Shown here: positions 16,544-24,423 of the stretch, in pieces | Layout: the number at the start of each line of letters is the position of its first letter | Numbering within the stretch: the stretch's first letter is position 1 | NCBI GenBank assembly: GCA_031549535.1 | Contig: JAVBPP010000120.1 | Coordinates: 1-36,132, forward strand | Source: JAVBPP01 sp031549535 | GTDB taxonomy: Bacteria > Bacillota > Clostridia > Oscillospirales > Acutalibacteraceae | DNA: 36,132 bases | Reading direction: 5' to 3' | Notes under the pieces: generated by a model | The model's database searches: none | The model's input: the letters and a program-made list of their open reading frames with translations, nothing else | Told to the model about the DNA's origin: nothing | Position numbers and translations under genes: made by a program

Positions 16544-16572
16544 AGTATAACAAGAATGTTGCATAAATACAA
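16544..16572 (-). promoter_or_regulatory. promoter of the second GPH symporter
   Basis: Minus strand TTGTAT (16572-16567), 17-bp spacer, TATACT (16549-16544), about 30 bp before ATG 16513. The in-frame region upstream of that ATG is therefore leader RNA and promoter rather than coding. Confidence 0.72.
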
Positions 16573-16685
16573 GCGAGAAAGTGGCGCGTTTTTATATAAT
16601 TTACTTAAATTCTGCATCGCTCCAAGCGTTTTGTTATATAAATTCTAGAATCTGTTTATATTTTTTTAATAGCCTTAATTTAAAC

Positions 16686-16713
16686 TTGACTTTTAATAGA
16701 AAAGGAATATAAT
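16686..16713 (+). promoter_or_regulatory. promoter of the secreted beta-helix protein gene
   Basis: TTGACT (16686-16691), 16-bp spacer, TATAAT (16708-16713), 59 bp before the start codon. It is divergent from the symporter promoter; the region between them is AT-rich and shows no clear operator. Confidence 0.8.
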
Positions 16714-16772
16714 GAGCATGCGTATAACCTTTTATTGGGGTAATTTACGGAATTTGAAAGGAGTATCATGTT

Positions 16773-18203
16773 ATGAAGCGCAAAATTTCTATCACCCTGG
16801 CACTTATGCTTCTCTTAAGCACTATGATTGTATTCGGTATGCAAGCTTCTGCGGCGGAAGATCCCTTTGTTCGCGTAATCGATACAAACGGCAACTCTGC
16901 TGTTTACAGCTCTGAAGAGGATCTCAGAGAAGTATTCAAAATTGATTCCAGCCTGGTAGGCAACGGTTACACCATTGAAGTCAGCGGCAAGGTTGCCATT
17001 CCGTTCCACACGGGTCCCGACGCCGTTGGAACAGCCCGCACAAGGACCGGCTTGAGCGGCACCATCAGAGGCTATGTTTGGGTGCTGAACTATGACAATG
17101 TCACCGTGCGCGGCATTGAGGACACAGACGCCACCTTATACTTCGCAGGCAGAATGAACAGCGGCATGGGCTTTGCCCAGGCTACCATTATTGTTTACGG
17201 CAATAATGCAACCTTCGAAAACTTGAGCATGATGGCCGCATTCAACGGCTATTATAACGCCCAGGGCAGCCTGTGGGATACCTTGGATGTTTACGGCGAA
17301 GATTTTACGATTCGCGGCTGCACAATGGCAAAATATGACGTTGCCGAAAACAATAGTGATGTGCCCAACAGGCACGGCGGCGTTCTTTGCTTCAGCAAGG
17401 CAGTGGGCGATATCGTGATTGAAGACTGCGTGTTTGACCACAGTAACCTTTCTTTCTATATTCAGCCGGAAGAAGCCAATTTCACAGTGAAAGAAAACAC
17501 CTTTGACGGCCACTGGGGCTACAGCATGATTGGTTTCGACAGCAGCACACAGTCCTCCTCTGCATTGAACGGCAGTTTTGAAATTATTGGAAACACCTTC
17601 CAAAACTTTGAAGCGGACTATAAAAAGGCCATCACCATGGCAGTTACAGGAACCCTTGTTTTAGAGGACAATATCGTTGATCAGGACAATGACAAAACAC
17701 CGGACGACAGCATCCTTGACCATATGCGTGTGCTGAAGCATGCAAAAGTTGCCAACGATGCCACCATGCTCGATCAGGCCAGCGTGATTGTAACCGAAAA
17801 CGGCAAAAAAGAGGAAGTTAAGTTTAGCGGCACCAACGGCGGCGCTCCTGTTGTGGAAAAAGTTTTTCTGACCGGCGTAAAGATTTCCAGAACGAACCTC
17901 TTAACCCTCAATCGCGGCACAACCTATCAGTTCACCGCTGCTCCGGTTCCGGGCAATGCCGATGATGCAACCGCCATCACCTGGACTTCTTCCGACACGA
18001 ACGTTGCTGTTGTTGACGCGGAAGGCTATGTTGTGGCAGTGGGTGCGGGCACCGCAACCATCACCGCAAACTGCGGCGGGTTCACAAGCAGCTGCGACGT
18101 GACAGTCAACGTCACCCTTTCCCAGTGGTTTATGGATACCATCACGAACTTCATAACCTCTATTCTGCAGATTCTGTTGAACTTCTTCACCTTCCAGTTT
18201 TAA
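16773..18203 (+). CDS. secreted right-handed beta-helix protein with a BIG2 domain
   Basis: A 476-residue exported protein. Residues 1-27 are a Sec signal peptide (KRK, hydrophobic core, cleavage after ASA). About 60-330 is rich in short strands with NVTVRGIEDTDATLYF, ATFENLSMMAAF, FTIRGCTMAKYD, DIVIEDCVFDHS and FEIIGNTFQNF, the pattern of a pectate-lyase-like parallel beta helix. About 365-450 is a bacterial Ig-like (BIG2) domain (TWTSSDTNVAVVDAEGYVVA, GTATITANCGG). The last 25 residues are hydrophobic and amphipathic (WFMDTITNFITSILQILLNF), perhaps a surface anchor. It could be a polysaccharide lyase or a non-catalytic binding protein; no pectate-lyase catalytic set is certain. AAAGGAG precedes ATG 16773. 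Confidence 0.85.
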   Translation: MKRKISITLALMLLLSTMIVFGMQASAAEDPFVRVIDTNGNSAVYSSEEDLREVFKIDSSLVGNGYTIEVSGKVAIPFHTGPDAVGTARTRTGLSGTIRGYVWVLNYDNVTVRGIEDTDATLYFAGRMNSGMGFAQATIIVYGNNATFENLSMMAAFNGYYNAQGSLWDTLDVYGEDFTIRGCTMAKYDVAENNSDVPNRHGGVLCFSKAVGDIVIEDCVFDHSNLSFYIQPEEANFTVKENTFDGHWGYSMIGFDSSTQSSSALNGSFEIIGNTFQNFEADYKKAITMAVTGTLVLEDNIVDQDNDKTPDDSILDHMRVLKHAKVANDATMLDQASVIVTENGKKEEVKFSGTNGGAPVVEKVFLTGVKISRTNLLTLNRGTTYQFTAAPVPGNADDATAITWTSSDTNVAVVDAEGYVVAVGAGTATITANCGGFTSSCDVTVNVTLSQWFMDTITNFITSILQILLNFFTFQF

Positions 18204-18211
18204 TGTAAGGC

Positions 18212-18244
18212 ATTACACCTGCATGTAATGGTCGCAGGTGTAAT
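18212..18244 (+). repeat. M2-type short hairpin after the beta-helix gene
   Basis: A perfect 11-bp inverted repeat ATTACACCTGC / GCAGGTGTAAT with loop ATGTAATGGTC. The left half through CTGCATGTAATGGTCGCAGG repeats the start of the M2 copy at 32136. Its right arm runs into the M1 copy starting at 18241, so the two families overlap here. No T-run follows, so it is not a standard terminator. Confidence 0.7.
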
Positions 18245-18348
18245 ACCAATATCCAAAGAAAGCGTAGATAAAAAATCTGCGAAGAAGCCATACAGCAAAG
18301 CTTTTCCTTGATTTTTTATAACGCTTTCCAATGGAGATTGGTATAATA
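18241..18348 (+). repeat. M1 palindromic repeat, most complete copy
   Basis: A 108-bp element with ends TAATACCAATATCC and GGAGATTGGTATAATA. Inner arms AAAGCGTAGATAAAAAATC and GATTTTTTATAACGCTTT pair almost perfectly, around a centre containing CCATACAGCAAAGC. The whole element can fold into one long hairpin and has no ORF. It serves as reference for the other M1 copies. Confidence 0.88.
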
Positions 18349-18358
18349 ACAAAAAGAA

Positions 18359-18386
18359 GGCTGGCACGCCATTCGGTGTGCCAGCC
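18359..18386 (+). terminator. bidirectional intrinsic terminator
   Basis: A 12-bp stem (GGCTGGCACGCC 18359-18370 with GGTGTGCCAGCC 18375-18386, one G-U), ATTC loop, and CTTTTTTTT-like run after it on the plus strand; AACAAAAAG before it gives a weaker U-run for the minus strand. It separates the beta-helix gene from the convergent sugar isomerase gene. Confidence 0.9.
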
Positions 18387-18403
18387 CTTTTTTTGTATAT
18401 TTT

Positions 18404-19204
18404 CTACTGTAGCCCATCCATATAACTCTTAAAATGTGCGAACACAATCCCGGGCTCCTGCAGCTGTGCATTCCAGCGCTTCACCCATTCCAGGCAGACG
18501 AAACCGTCATACTGCATCGCGTGTAACAGCGTCATGGTATCCTCCAACGGAATGGTGCCGTAGCCCAGCATCTGATACTGCAATTTTCCGCCGGAGACGG
18601 AGGAATCCTTGATGTGCACATGGCGGATGCGGTCGCCCAAGGCGGCTATGGTTTGAATGGGCGTTTCCTCACCGAAGCGCACAGTGTGGTGCACGTCCCA
18701 GAGCACGCCGCTGTTTTCGTGGCCGCTCTGCGCAAGGAAATCCAGCATAGTGCCGCTGCAGGAGAGCATGCCGTTGGTTTCAATCAGAGGGGTCACGCCC
18801 TTGCCCGCGCCATAGACGCAAAGCTGGCGGTAAAGCCCGGCGGCAAGGTCAAAATCGCCGAGGGTCAGCTGCGGCTCATCCGTGCCCATCACACGGATAT
18901 AGGGTGCGCCGAGCTTTTCGGCAAGGTCCATATAGGCGCAGGCTTCCAGAAACGCCGCCTGCGCGTTTTCAGCGTCGGCAAGCGCCGCGCCGCTGGTAAG
19001 CACGGGGATCGCAAGCCCCAGCTGTTCCAAATGCGCCTTGGTGGAGGCGAGGGCGGCATCTTGAAATTCGCTGATTTCGGGGGCAAACATGGCATTGCCG
19101 ACACCGCGGATTTCAATGCCGTCCAGCGCGAGGTCTTTTGCGGTGGATAAAATTTCACTGAACGTCCAGCGCGGACAACCCAGCGTAGAAAAACATAATT
19201 TCAT
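18404..19204 (-). CDS. sugar phosphate isomerase/epimerase (AP endonuclease 2 / xylose isomerase-like TIM barrel)
   Basis: A 266-residue protein beginning MKLCFSTLGCPRWTFSEIL, with DGIEIRG on strand 2, LGAPYIRVMGT on strand 4, LIETNG, GVLWDVHHT, RHVHIKDS and CLEWVKRW. These are the metal- and substrate-binding strands of the PF01261 family (Glu, Asp-His, His and Glu ligands can all be seen). The family includes IolE, IolI, tagatose epimerases and related sugar or inositol enzymes, and the exact reaction is not determined. ATG 19204 has AAAGGAGA six to eight bases upstream. It is 38 bp after the CPT-like gene and probably in the same transcript. Confidence 0.88.
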   Translation of the reverse strand: MKLCFSTLGCPRWTFSEILSTAKDLALDGIEIRGVGNAMFAPEISEFQDAALASTKAHLEQLGLAIPVLTSGAALADAENAQAAFLEACAYMDLAEKLGAPYIRVMGTDEPQLTLGDFDLAAGLYRQLCVYGAGKGVTPLIETNGMLSCSGTMLDFLAQSGHENSGVLWDVHHTVRFGEETPIQTIAALGDRIRHVHIKDSSVSGGKLQYQMLGYGTIPLEDTMTLLHAMQYDGFVCLEWVKRWNAQLQEPGIVFAHFKSYMDGLQ

Positions 19205-19242
19205 AGTTTATCTCCTTTAAAACTCAAAACATAGTAGCAATA

Positions 19243-19812
19243 TTATTCATTGTGCCTTAAAAGCAAGGTTTTGAATGCCGTATGCTTACGCATATCATCT
19301 GCTAACGCTATAATTTTATCGGCACAGTCCTCCAAGGTTTCATTATAGGTATCCACTGTTATATCATACGTAGCCTGCGGCTCCAGTTTTGGCAACAAGC
19401 TTTCGCTCCAGCCAATTTTACGGTTGCCGCGCTTCTTTTCCCTTCGGCGCAGTTCCTCTAACGGACAAGTTATGTGAACGAATAAAACAGGATAGTCTCC
19501 CCCGGAGAATACATTGAGGCAGGTATCCAAAGAGAAATGTGCATTATCAGCAAAAATAGTATCGACGATAACATGCAAACCGTTATCTGAAAAGGTCTTT
19601 ACGCAACCAAAAAATGCCGCCATAACGGGCTCGGGGTCGGCTGTAAACCGCACATCATAACTGCGGCTATTCTTCTGCGGCGAGATATCATTAATAATAT
19701 CAACAGGAAGCAGGAAGTATTGGTCGGGGAATCTTGATTGCAGGATTTTGGACAAGGTAGTTTTCCCCGAACTGGATACTCCGTTTAGAAAAACAATGTT
19801 ACCTTTTTGCAT
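19243..19812 (-). CDS. chloramphenicol phosphotransferase-like P-loop kinase
   Basis: A 189-residue soluble P-loop protein. Walker A is GVSSSGKTT (11-19), followed by DIINDISP, VDTIFADNAHF (catalytic Asp region), FVHITCPLEELRRREKKRGN (lid with conserved Arg) and QATYDITVDTYNE. This matches the CPT-like family (PF07931), named after Streptomyces chloramphenicol 3-O-phosphotransferase; most Clostridial members have unknown substrates. GGAGGGAACG precedes ATG 19812. Clinical resistance should not be assumed. It lies 35 bp downstream of a nucleoside phosphorylase gene. Confidence 0.85.
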   Translation of the reverse strand: MQKGNIVFLNGVSSSGKTTLSKILQSRFPDQYFLLPVDIINDISPQKNSRSYDVRFTADPEPVMAAFFGCVKTFSDNGLHVIVDTIFADNAHFSLDTCLNVFSGGDYPVLFVHITCPLEELRRREKKRGNRKIGWSESLLPKLEPQATYDITVDTYNETLEDCADKIIALADDMRKHTAFKTLLLRHNE

Positions 19813-19847
19813 GTCGTTCCCTCCACAAACAAGTTATTACTTCAGCA

Positions 19848-20618
19848 CTATAAACTAATCGCTATTTTCAAGCACAAGTCCACAAGGTTGCTTCGTATTT
19901 CCTCTCTGCTGTTCCATTTGCGGTCGTCCCATTCGGCTCCGCTCAAATCATCTCCGCCGTATAAAATTTGTCCCAAAAAAACATCCCTGAATTTTGATAC
20001 GGCAAAGAATGCAGCCGCTTCCATTTCAACGGTAACGCAGCCCTCCGAAACTCTCTTTGCAATTTTTGCTTCCGTTTCCCGGTAGAGGGCATCCGTCGTC
20101 CACGTTTTCGCTTTGATAAAGGGAATTTTTTCCTGCTGCAACACGCTCTCGATAGCCGCTACGGCATCCGGATTACATGCTATTTCGCGGGACGGCGCAA
20201 CATAATGATAGGATACGCCTTCATCTCTTACGGCAGCGTAAGGTAAAATCAAATGACCTATTTGAATATCCTTTTTTAACACGCCCGCGCCGCCGCAAAC
20301 AAGGAATTGTTCAAAGCCTGTCGCAATCAATTCTTCCAGTAGCCCCGCTGCACCGGCTGCGCCGACAAAGCCGCTGACCAGGCCGACAGGACAGCCGTTG
20401 TAGCATGTTTCATAAATTGGAATATCCAGCATTTCGGAACGCATGATGCCAATTTGTTTTAGGCCGCCGTTTTCTAATTTATTTTGAATTACTTCTCTAA
20501 AGAACGTAATCACACAAACCTTCGGCACAGGAATCTTTTTAATGATCTTTGACGGTTCTATCTTGGCTTGTTTCGCTGCATCAAATTCTAAGATGGGAAA
20601 CAAACTTTCCTGTATCAT
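19848..20618 (-). CDS. purine/uridine nucleoside phosphorylase family protein
   Basis: A 256-residue member of PNP_UDP_1 (PF01048): CGGAGVLKKDIQIGHLILP, AVRDEGVSYHYV, KTWTTDALYRET and CVTVEMEAAAFFAVSKFRDV (substrate-binding Glu of the VEMEAA motif) followed by GGDDL. The phosphate site near the N-terminus is less typical (SGFVGAAGAAGL). Such enzymes split nucleosides to base and ribose-1-phosphate, or hydrolyse thio-adenosines. The start chosen is ATG 20618, with GGGGGTG six bases upstream; the longer read starts inside the CoA ligase. It sits 13 bp downstream of the CoA ligase and is probably cotranscribed. Confidence 0.87.
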   Translation of the reverse strand: MIQESLFPILEFDAAKQAKIEPSKIIKKIPVPKVCVITFFREVIQNKLENGGLKQIGIMRSEMLDIPIYETCYNGCPVGLVSGFVGAAGAAGLLEELIATGFEQFLVCGGAGVLKKDIQIGHLILPYAAVRDEGVSYHYVAPSREIACNPDAVAAIESVLQQEKIPFIKAKTWTTDALYRETEAKIAKRVSEGCVTVEMEAAAFFAVSKFRDVFLGQILYGGDDLSGAEWDDRKWNSREEIRSNLVDLCLKIAISL

Positions 20619-20631
20619 TATAGCACCCCCG

Positions 20632-22302
20632 TCAGGCCGTTTCAATCGCGTTATCCGCCTGCAGCGTGAATTTCTCCACCGCGCGCTCACGCAGCACCAT
20701 TTTTTGAATTTTGCCGCTTGCCGTCATGGGGAAATCCTCCATAAACCAGACATAACGCGGGATTTTAAAGAAGGCGACATTCGCCTTGTAATAGGCTTTG
20801 ATCTCATCCTCCGTCACTTCCTCGCCGTCTTTAACGATGACGCAGGCGCAGACCTCCTCGCCATATTTTTTGCTCGGTACGCCGATGACCTGCACATCTT
20901 TTACCTGCGGGTGATGATACAGACACTCCTCCAGTTCTTTCGGGTAAATGTTCTCACCGCCGCGGATAATCATGTCCTTCAAACGGCCGGTTACCTTGTA
21001 ATAGCCGTCCTCATCACACACGGCCAGGTCGCCGAAATGCAGCCAGCCGTCCGCGTCAATTGCCTGTGCGGTGGCCTCGGGCATTTTGTAGTAACCCTTC
21101 ATAATATTATAGCCGCGCGCGCAAAATTCGCCGATTTTGCCGGGCGGGCAGGTTTCCCCTGTCTCGATATCCACAATTTTGCATTCCACACGCGGGAAGG
21201 CTCTGCCGACTGTGGCGCAGCGGTGCTCCGTGTCATCATCCGTGGTGGTCATTGTCACGCCGGGGGAGGATTCCGTCTGCCCGAACACGATGACAACATC
21301 CTGCATGTGCATTTTTTCGTTGACATCCTGCATGGTTTTGACCGGGCAGGGGGAGCCCGCCATGATGCCGGTGCGCATATGAGAAAAGTCATATTGCTCG
21401 AAATCCGGGTGCTCCAGCATGGCGATAAACATCGTCGGCACACCGTGCACGGCGGTGCATTGTTCACCCACCAGCGCGTCCATAACCTTTTTGGGGTTGA
21501 AAATATCCACCGGCACAAAGGCGGTGCCGTGGGTGATGCAGGCCATCAAAGCCAAAACCAGACCGAAGCAGTGGAAAAACGGCACGGTGATGCACAGCTT
21601 ATCGTCATGGGTAAAACGCATACCGTCGCCGATGGTCATGCCATTGTTCAAGATGTTGTAATGTGTGAGCATTACGCCCTTGGGGAAGCCGGTTGTGCCG
21701 GAGGTATACTGAATATTGACCACCTCGTGGCATTTCAGGCTGTCGCGCTGCGCGGCAAAAGCGGCATAGGGGACGGTTTCCGCCAGCGCATACAGACTCT
21801 CCCACGCCACCATGCCCTGCGGGCACTCCTGTTCGCCTGCGTAGATTACACATTTCAGCTCCGGGAATTTGCGGCTGTTTAAGCTGCCCGGCTCGCAGGT
21901 TTCCAGCTCGGGGCACAGCTGCTGCACGATTTCTACATAGCTCGTGCCCTTGAAGCCGTCCACCAAAACCAAAAACTTGCTGTCGGATTGCTTCATTTGA
22001 TATTCCAGCTCAAACAGTTTGTAGCTGGTGTTCACTGTGATGAGCACGCCGCCCATCTTTGCGCTGCCGAACAAGGTCAGCAGCCACGCCGGCACGTTCG
22101 GCGCCCAGATGGAGATATGCTCCCCCTTCTGTAAGCCCAGCGCCATAAAGCCGCGCGCGATGACCTCACATTCCGCGTCAAATTCTTTCCAGCTGCGGCA
22201 ATAGTCGCGGTCGGTATACTTCACCATAATATCGTCCGGGTATTTCTCGGCCATGTAAGCCAGCTGTTCCCCCAGCGTTTTTTCTAAAAATTCCTGTTGC
22301 AT
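20632..22302 (-). CDS. long/medium-chain AMP-forming acyl-CoA synthetase (FadD-like), under T-box control
   Basis: A 556-residue ligase: P-loop YTSGTTGFPKGVML (about 199-212), VFGQTESSPGVT, GRAFPRVECKIVD, DGWLHFGDLAVCDEDGYYKV, GRLKDMIIRGGENIYPKELE and near the end FPMTASGKIQKMVLRE (catalytic Lys). It is closest in build to bacterial fatty-acyl or propionate-type FACL enzymes and differs from the ligase at 12684-14375. The gene is preceded by a complete T-box leader with antiterminator and terminator and a consensus promoter, so expression should respond to the charging level of one tRNA. That is unusual for this enzyme class and suggests a role tied to an amino acid, for example activating a carboxylic acid made from it (inference). 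Confidence 0.9.
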   Translation of the reverse strand: MQQEFLEKTLGEQLAYMAEKYPDDIMVKYTDRDYCRSWKEFDAECEVIARGFMALGLQKGEHISIWAPNVPAWLLTLFGSAKMGGVLITVNTSYKLFELEYQMKQSDSKFLVLVDGFKGTSYVEIVQQLCPELETCEPGSLNSRKFPELKCVIYAGEQECPQGMVAWESLYALAETVPYAAFAAQRDSLKCHEVVNIQYTSGTTGFPKGVMLTHYNILNNGMTIGDGMRFTHDDKLCITVPFFHCFGLVLALMACITHGTAFVPVDIFNPKKVMDALVGEQCTAVHGVPTMFIAMLEHPDFEQYDFSHMRTGIMAGSPCPVKTMQDVNEKMHMQDVVIVFGQTESSPGVTMTTTDDDTEHRCATVGRAFPRVECKIVDIETGETCPPGKIGEFCARGYNIMKGYYKMPEATAQAIDADGWLHFGDLAVCDEDGYYKVTGRLKDMIIRGGENIYPKELEECLYHHPQVKDVQVIGVPSKKYGEEVCACVIVKDGEEVTEDEIKAYYKANVAFFKIPRYVWFMEDFPMTASGKIQKMVLRERAVEKFTLQADNAIETA

Positions 22303-22364
22303 TGCTTTTCCAACCTTTCTGTTTTCTCATTTTGCACGGTTTGGAGCATGAGCCCGCAGGGACG

Positions 22365-22640
22365 AAAAAAAACGCCCCTGAACTGCATCTGTGCAATTCA
22401 GGGGCGAAACAATTTCGCGGTACCACCCTAATTTTAACGGCAAAGCCGTCCTCATCAGTCTCCAACAAGACCTAGGCCGTTAACGCTGCCGTGCGTCCTG
22501 CCCTATGACTTCAGACAGGCGACTCCGGAATGAGTTATACACGCTGTACGCGGCACCGGTTTTCAGCAACCACCGGCTCTCTGCGGCTCACGAAACGAGC
22601 GTCTTGTTTCCATCACAGTCTTTTGCAAAATGTGTATTTG
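22365..22640 (-). promoter_or_regulatory. T-box leader (tRNA-sensing riboswitch)
   Basis: On the minus strand, the T-box sequence AGGGTGGTACCGCG lies at 22429-22416. Before it are Stem I parts, including GAGAGCCGGTGG and AACCGGTGCC forming the upper stem (around 22570-22546), and a stem III just before the T-box (ACGGCTTTGCCGT). After it is a terminator: stem GCCCCTGAATTGCA (22405-22392) with TGCAGTTCAGGGGC (22387-22374) and an 8-T run (22372-22365). Antiterminator pairing uses ATTTCGC next to the T-box. The specifier is probably in GTGTATAACTC (around 22535), which allows UAU (Tyr), UGU (Cys), GUA (Val) or AUA (Ile); I cannot choose one reliably. Confidence 0.93.
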
Positions 22641-22647
22641 TATCGCT

Positions 22648-22676
22648 ATTATATGCGAGCGGGCTTGCTTTGTCAA
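22648..22676 (-). promoter_or_regulatory. consensus promoter of the T-box leader
   Basis: Minus strand TTGACA (22676-22671), exactly 17 bp, TATAAT (22653-22648). The start of transcription would be near 22641, giving a leader of about 340 nt before the ligase ATG at 22302. The promoter begins only 11 bp from the end of the sigma factor gene. Confidence 0.92.
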
Positions 22677-22686
22677 GCACAAATTT

Positions 22687-24330
22687 TTATTGTTTTGTAA
22701 GAAGCAGCGTCGTCAGTGATTTTTTTTCGTCTTCCGCCGGGGGTTTCAGCTTTCCGCTTTGCAGCAATTCCTGCAAACAATGCAGTAAAAACCAGGCGTC
22801 GGAATAAAACAAAAACTGTAGCTCGTAACGCCGCGCGGCCTGCATATGCTTTGGGGTTTCCTCCAGCAGGGCGCGGGCATAGGGCTCTTTGATTGCCTGC
22901 AGTTCGCTCCAGAACCGTTCTTTCAGCCTGTCGCCAATGGCGAGCAGCTTCCTGTTTGCCTCCTCACCGCGAATCCACAGAGGCTGAAGCGTGGCATAGA
23001 AGATACCTTCCGGGTCGCCGGATGTTTTGAGAAAACCGCGCTCTGTCAGGTGGGCGTATTCCTGCGTTGTCAGCACGTCATCCAGATTGCGCTTTAAAAG
23101 AGAAAGGTCGTAATCGGTTTGCGGCAGGTAGTGCGCGCCCATCCGATGCCCGCTCCACTGCGTATCAATCTGCCATAAGGTCACCCCGTCGCGTTGGTTC
23201 CAGCAGGGGCCGCTCCAATGCTGCATACTGTCAAAATATTGCGGCGGTTCCACGCCGGAATGCATCACGGCCGCACGGCAGATATTTTGTCCGCCGTCCG
23301 GGCGCACGGTTGCCGCCTGCGCGAACGAAACGCCGCGCTCCCGCAGCGCCTCTCCGCTGCGCGCGGCTATATAGGGAATCAGCGTCCACAGCATAAAATT
23401 GAGGCCGTCCGGCCACGGATGCCCGGCAGAAATCAGTCCGTGTTTTCCGTCCAGCAATTCGCTGCCAACCAACTCGTCATATAAGGCGTTGGCAAACAGT
23501 TTCGCCGCCTTGGCGTACATCTCACTTTGCATTTGGTTTAGCTGCGTTGTCGGCTCGTCCAGCAATATATTGCTCAAATACCCCCCACCCTGCCTGCGTA
23601 AAAAGCCGTATTCCTCCAGATATTCCGCCTCCCCTTCCACATACACAGGGGAAACGCCCAAAGCCTGCGCAATTTCATTGACGGTTTTTGCCTCTTTGCG
23701 CACGGCGTACACCAGATTTTGCGCAAGAGCGCTTCTGAAAAAGGTATTGTTTGCGCCCTTTGTGCCCACGGCTCCGTTTGTTGCGCAGCCGGTAAAACAA
23801 ATGGGATGAAATTTCAAATCGCTTGCCGTTCTCATGTGTTCCATTCCCTTCTTCAACTCTTTTTTCGCTTCAAACAAATGCCACTTCACGGTGCCCAGCG
23901 GAATACCAAGCTGCGCCGCGATTTCCTGCTGCTTTTTGTTTTCATAGTAGCAGGCAATCACAATTTCCCGCTGCAGCTTGGAAAGATAGGCAAGCTCTGT
24001 ACGGAGCTTCTCCGCTGTTTCCTCTTGCAGAAGGTCCTGCAGCGTGTCCCCCGGCGAAGTGAGCGCATCCTCCAGCAAATCGAAAGAAACGCCCACTGCG
24101 CCCCGCGAATTACTGCGGTAATAGTTGGAGAGCGCGTTGTGCGCAACCGTCCAGAGGAAGCGCGGAACATCTGCAATGTCGTCACGGCCAAGCAAGGCAC
24201 AGAAACATTTCATGCAAATCTCCTGTGCCAAATCCTGGGCATCCTGCAAATTGCGGCAGCGTTTTAGCGCAAAGCCATAAACAGGTTTCACGTATGCGGC
24301 TATGATGTGTTCCGCTTCGTCTCGTTGCAT
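22687..24330 (-). CDS. ECF sigma factor with a long C-terminal extension
   Basis: A 547-residue protein. Residues 1-165 are a sigma-70 family ECF factor: region 2 with AYVKPVYGFALKRCRNLQDA, DLAQEICMKCF and RFLWTVAHNALSNYYR, and region 4 with LSKLQREIVIACYYENKKQQ followed by EIAAQLGIPLGTVKWHLFEA. About 200-255 is a second predicted helix-turn-helix (TVNEIAQALGVSPVYVEGEA, EYGFLRR), like a winged helix. Residues 255-547 are an unassigned, mostly helical region rich in Trp and Tyr (for example WSGPCWNQRDGVTLWQIDTQ). ATG 24330 has AAGGAGGGC seven bases upstream; a weak -10 (TATAAT at 24402-24397) lies before it. No separate anti-sigma gene is seen; the extension may take that role (inference). Confidence 0.85.
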   Translation of the reverse strand: MQRDEAEHIIAAYVKPVYGFALKRCRNLQDAQDLAQEICMKCFCALLGRDDIADVPRFLWTVAHNALSNYYRSNSRGAVGVSFDLLEDALTSPGDTLQDLLQEETAEKLRTELAYLSKLQREIVIACYYENKKQQEIAAQLGIPLGTVKWHLFEAKKELKKGMEHMRTASDLKFHPICFTGCATNGAVGTKGANNTFFRSALAQNLVYAVRKEAKTVNEIAQALGVSPVYVEGEAEYLEEYGFLRRQGGGYLSNILLDEPTTQLNQMQSEMYAKAAKLFANALYDELVGSELLDGKHGLISAGHPWPDGLNFMLWTLIPYIAARSGEALRERGVSFAQAATVRPDGGQNICRAAVMHSGVEPPQYFDSMQHWSGPCWNQRDGVTLWQIDTQWSGHRMGAHYLPQTDYDLSLLKRNLDDVLTTQEYAHLTERGFLKTSGDPEGIFYATLQPLWIRGEEANRKLLAIGDRLKERFWSELQAIKEPYARALLEETPKHMQAARRYELQFLFYSDAWFLLHCLQELLQSGKLKPPAEDEKKSLTTLLLTKQ

Positions 24331-24423
24331 GGTGTTGCCCTCCTTGAAAGCCTTCCTTGAAACAGACACGGGGAATGGAAAAAGGTTGGTGTTTATATTA
24401 TACTAATTTCAAGCAGTAGCAAA

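Noticed and set aside
18241..18348. M1 repeats as tRNA or small structured RNA genes
   Set aside because: They are palindromic with degenerate interiors and no promoter of their own or tRNA features such as a T-loop; the end conservation fits transposable repeats better.
19243..19812. Chloramphenicol resistance gene
   Set aside because: The family is named after a resistance enzyme, but the context (nucleoside phosphorylase, sugar isomerase) and wide spread of the family make a metabolic kinase at least as likely.
20542..21882. Long 446-codon plus-strand ORF opposite the acyl-CoA synthetase
   Set aside because: It is the antisense of a clear AMP-binding gene, rich in His, Gly and Ala as expected for a GC-rich shadow, with no ribosome binding site or family motif.
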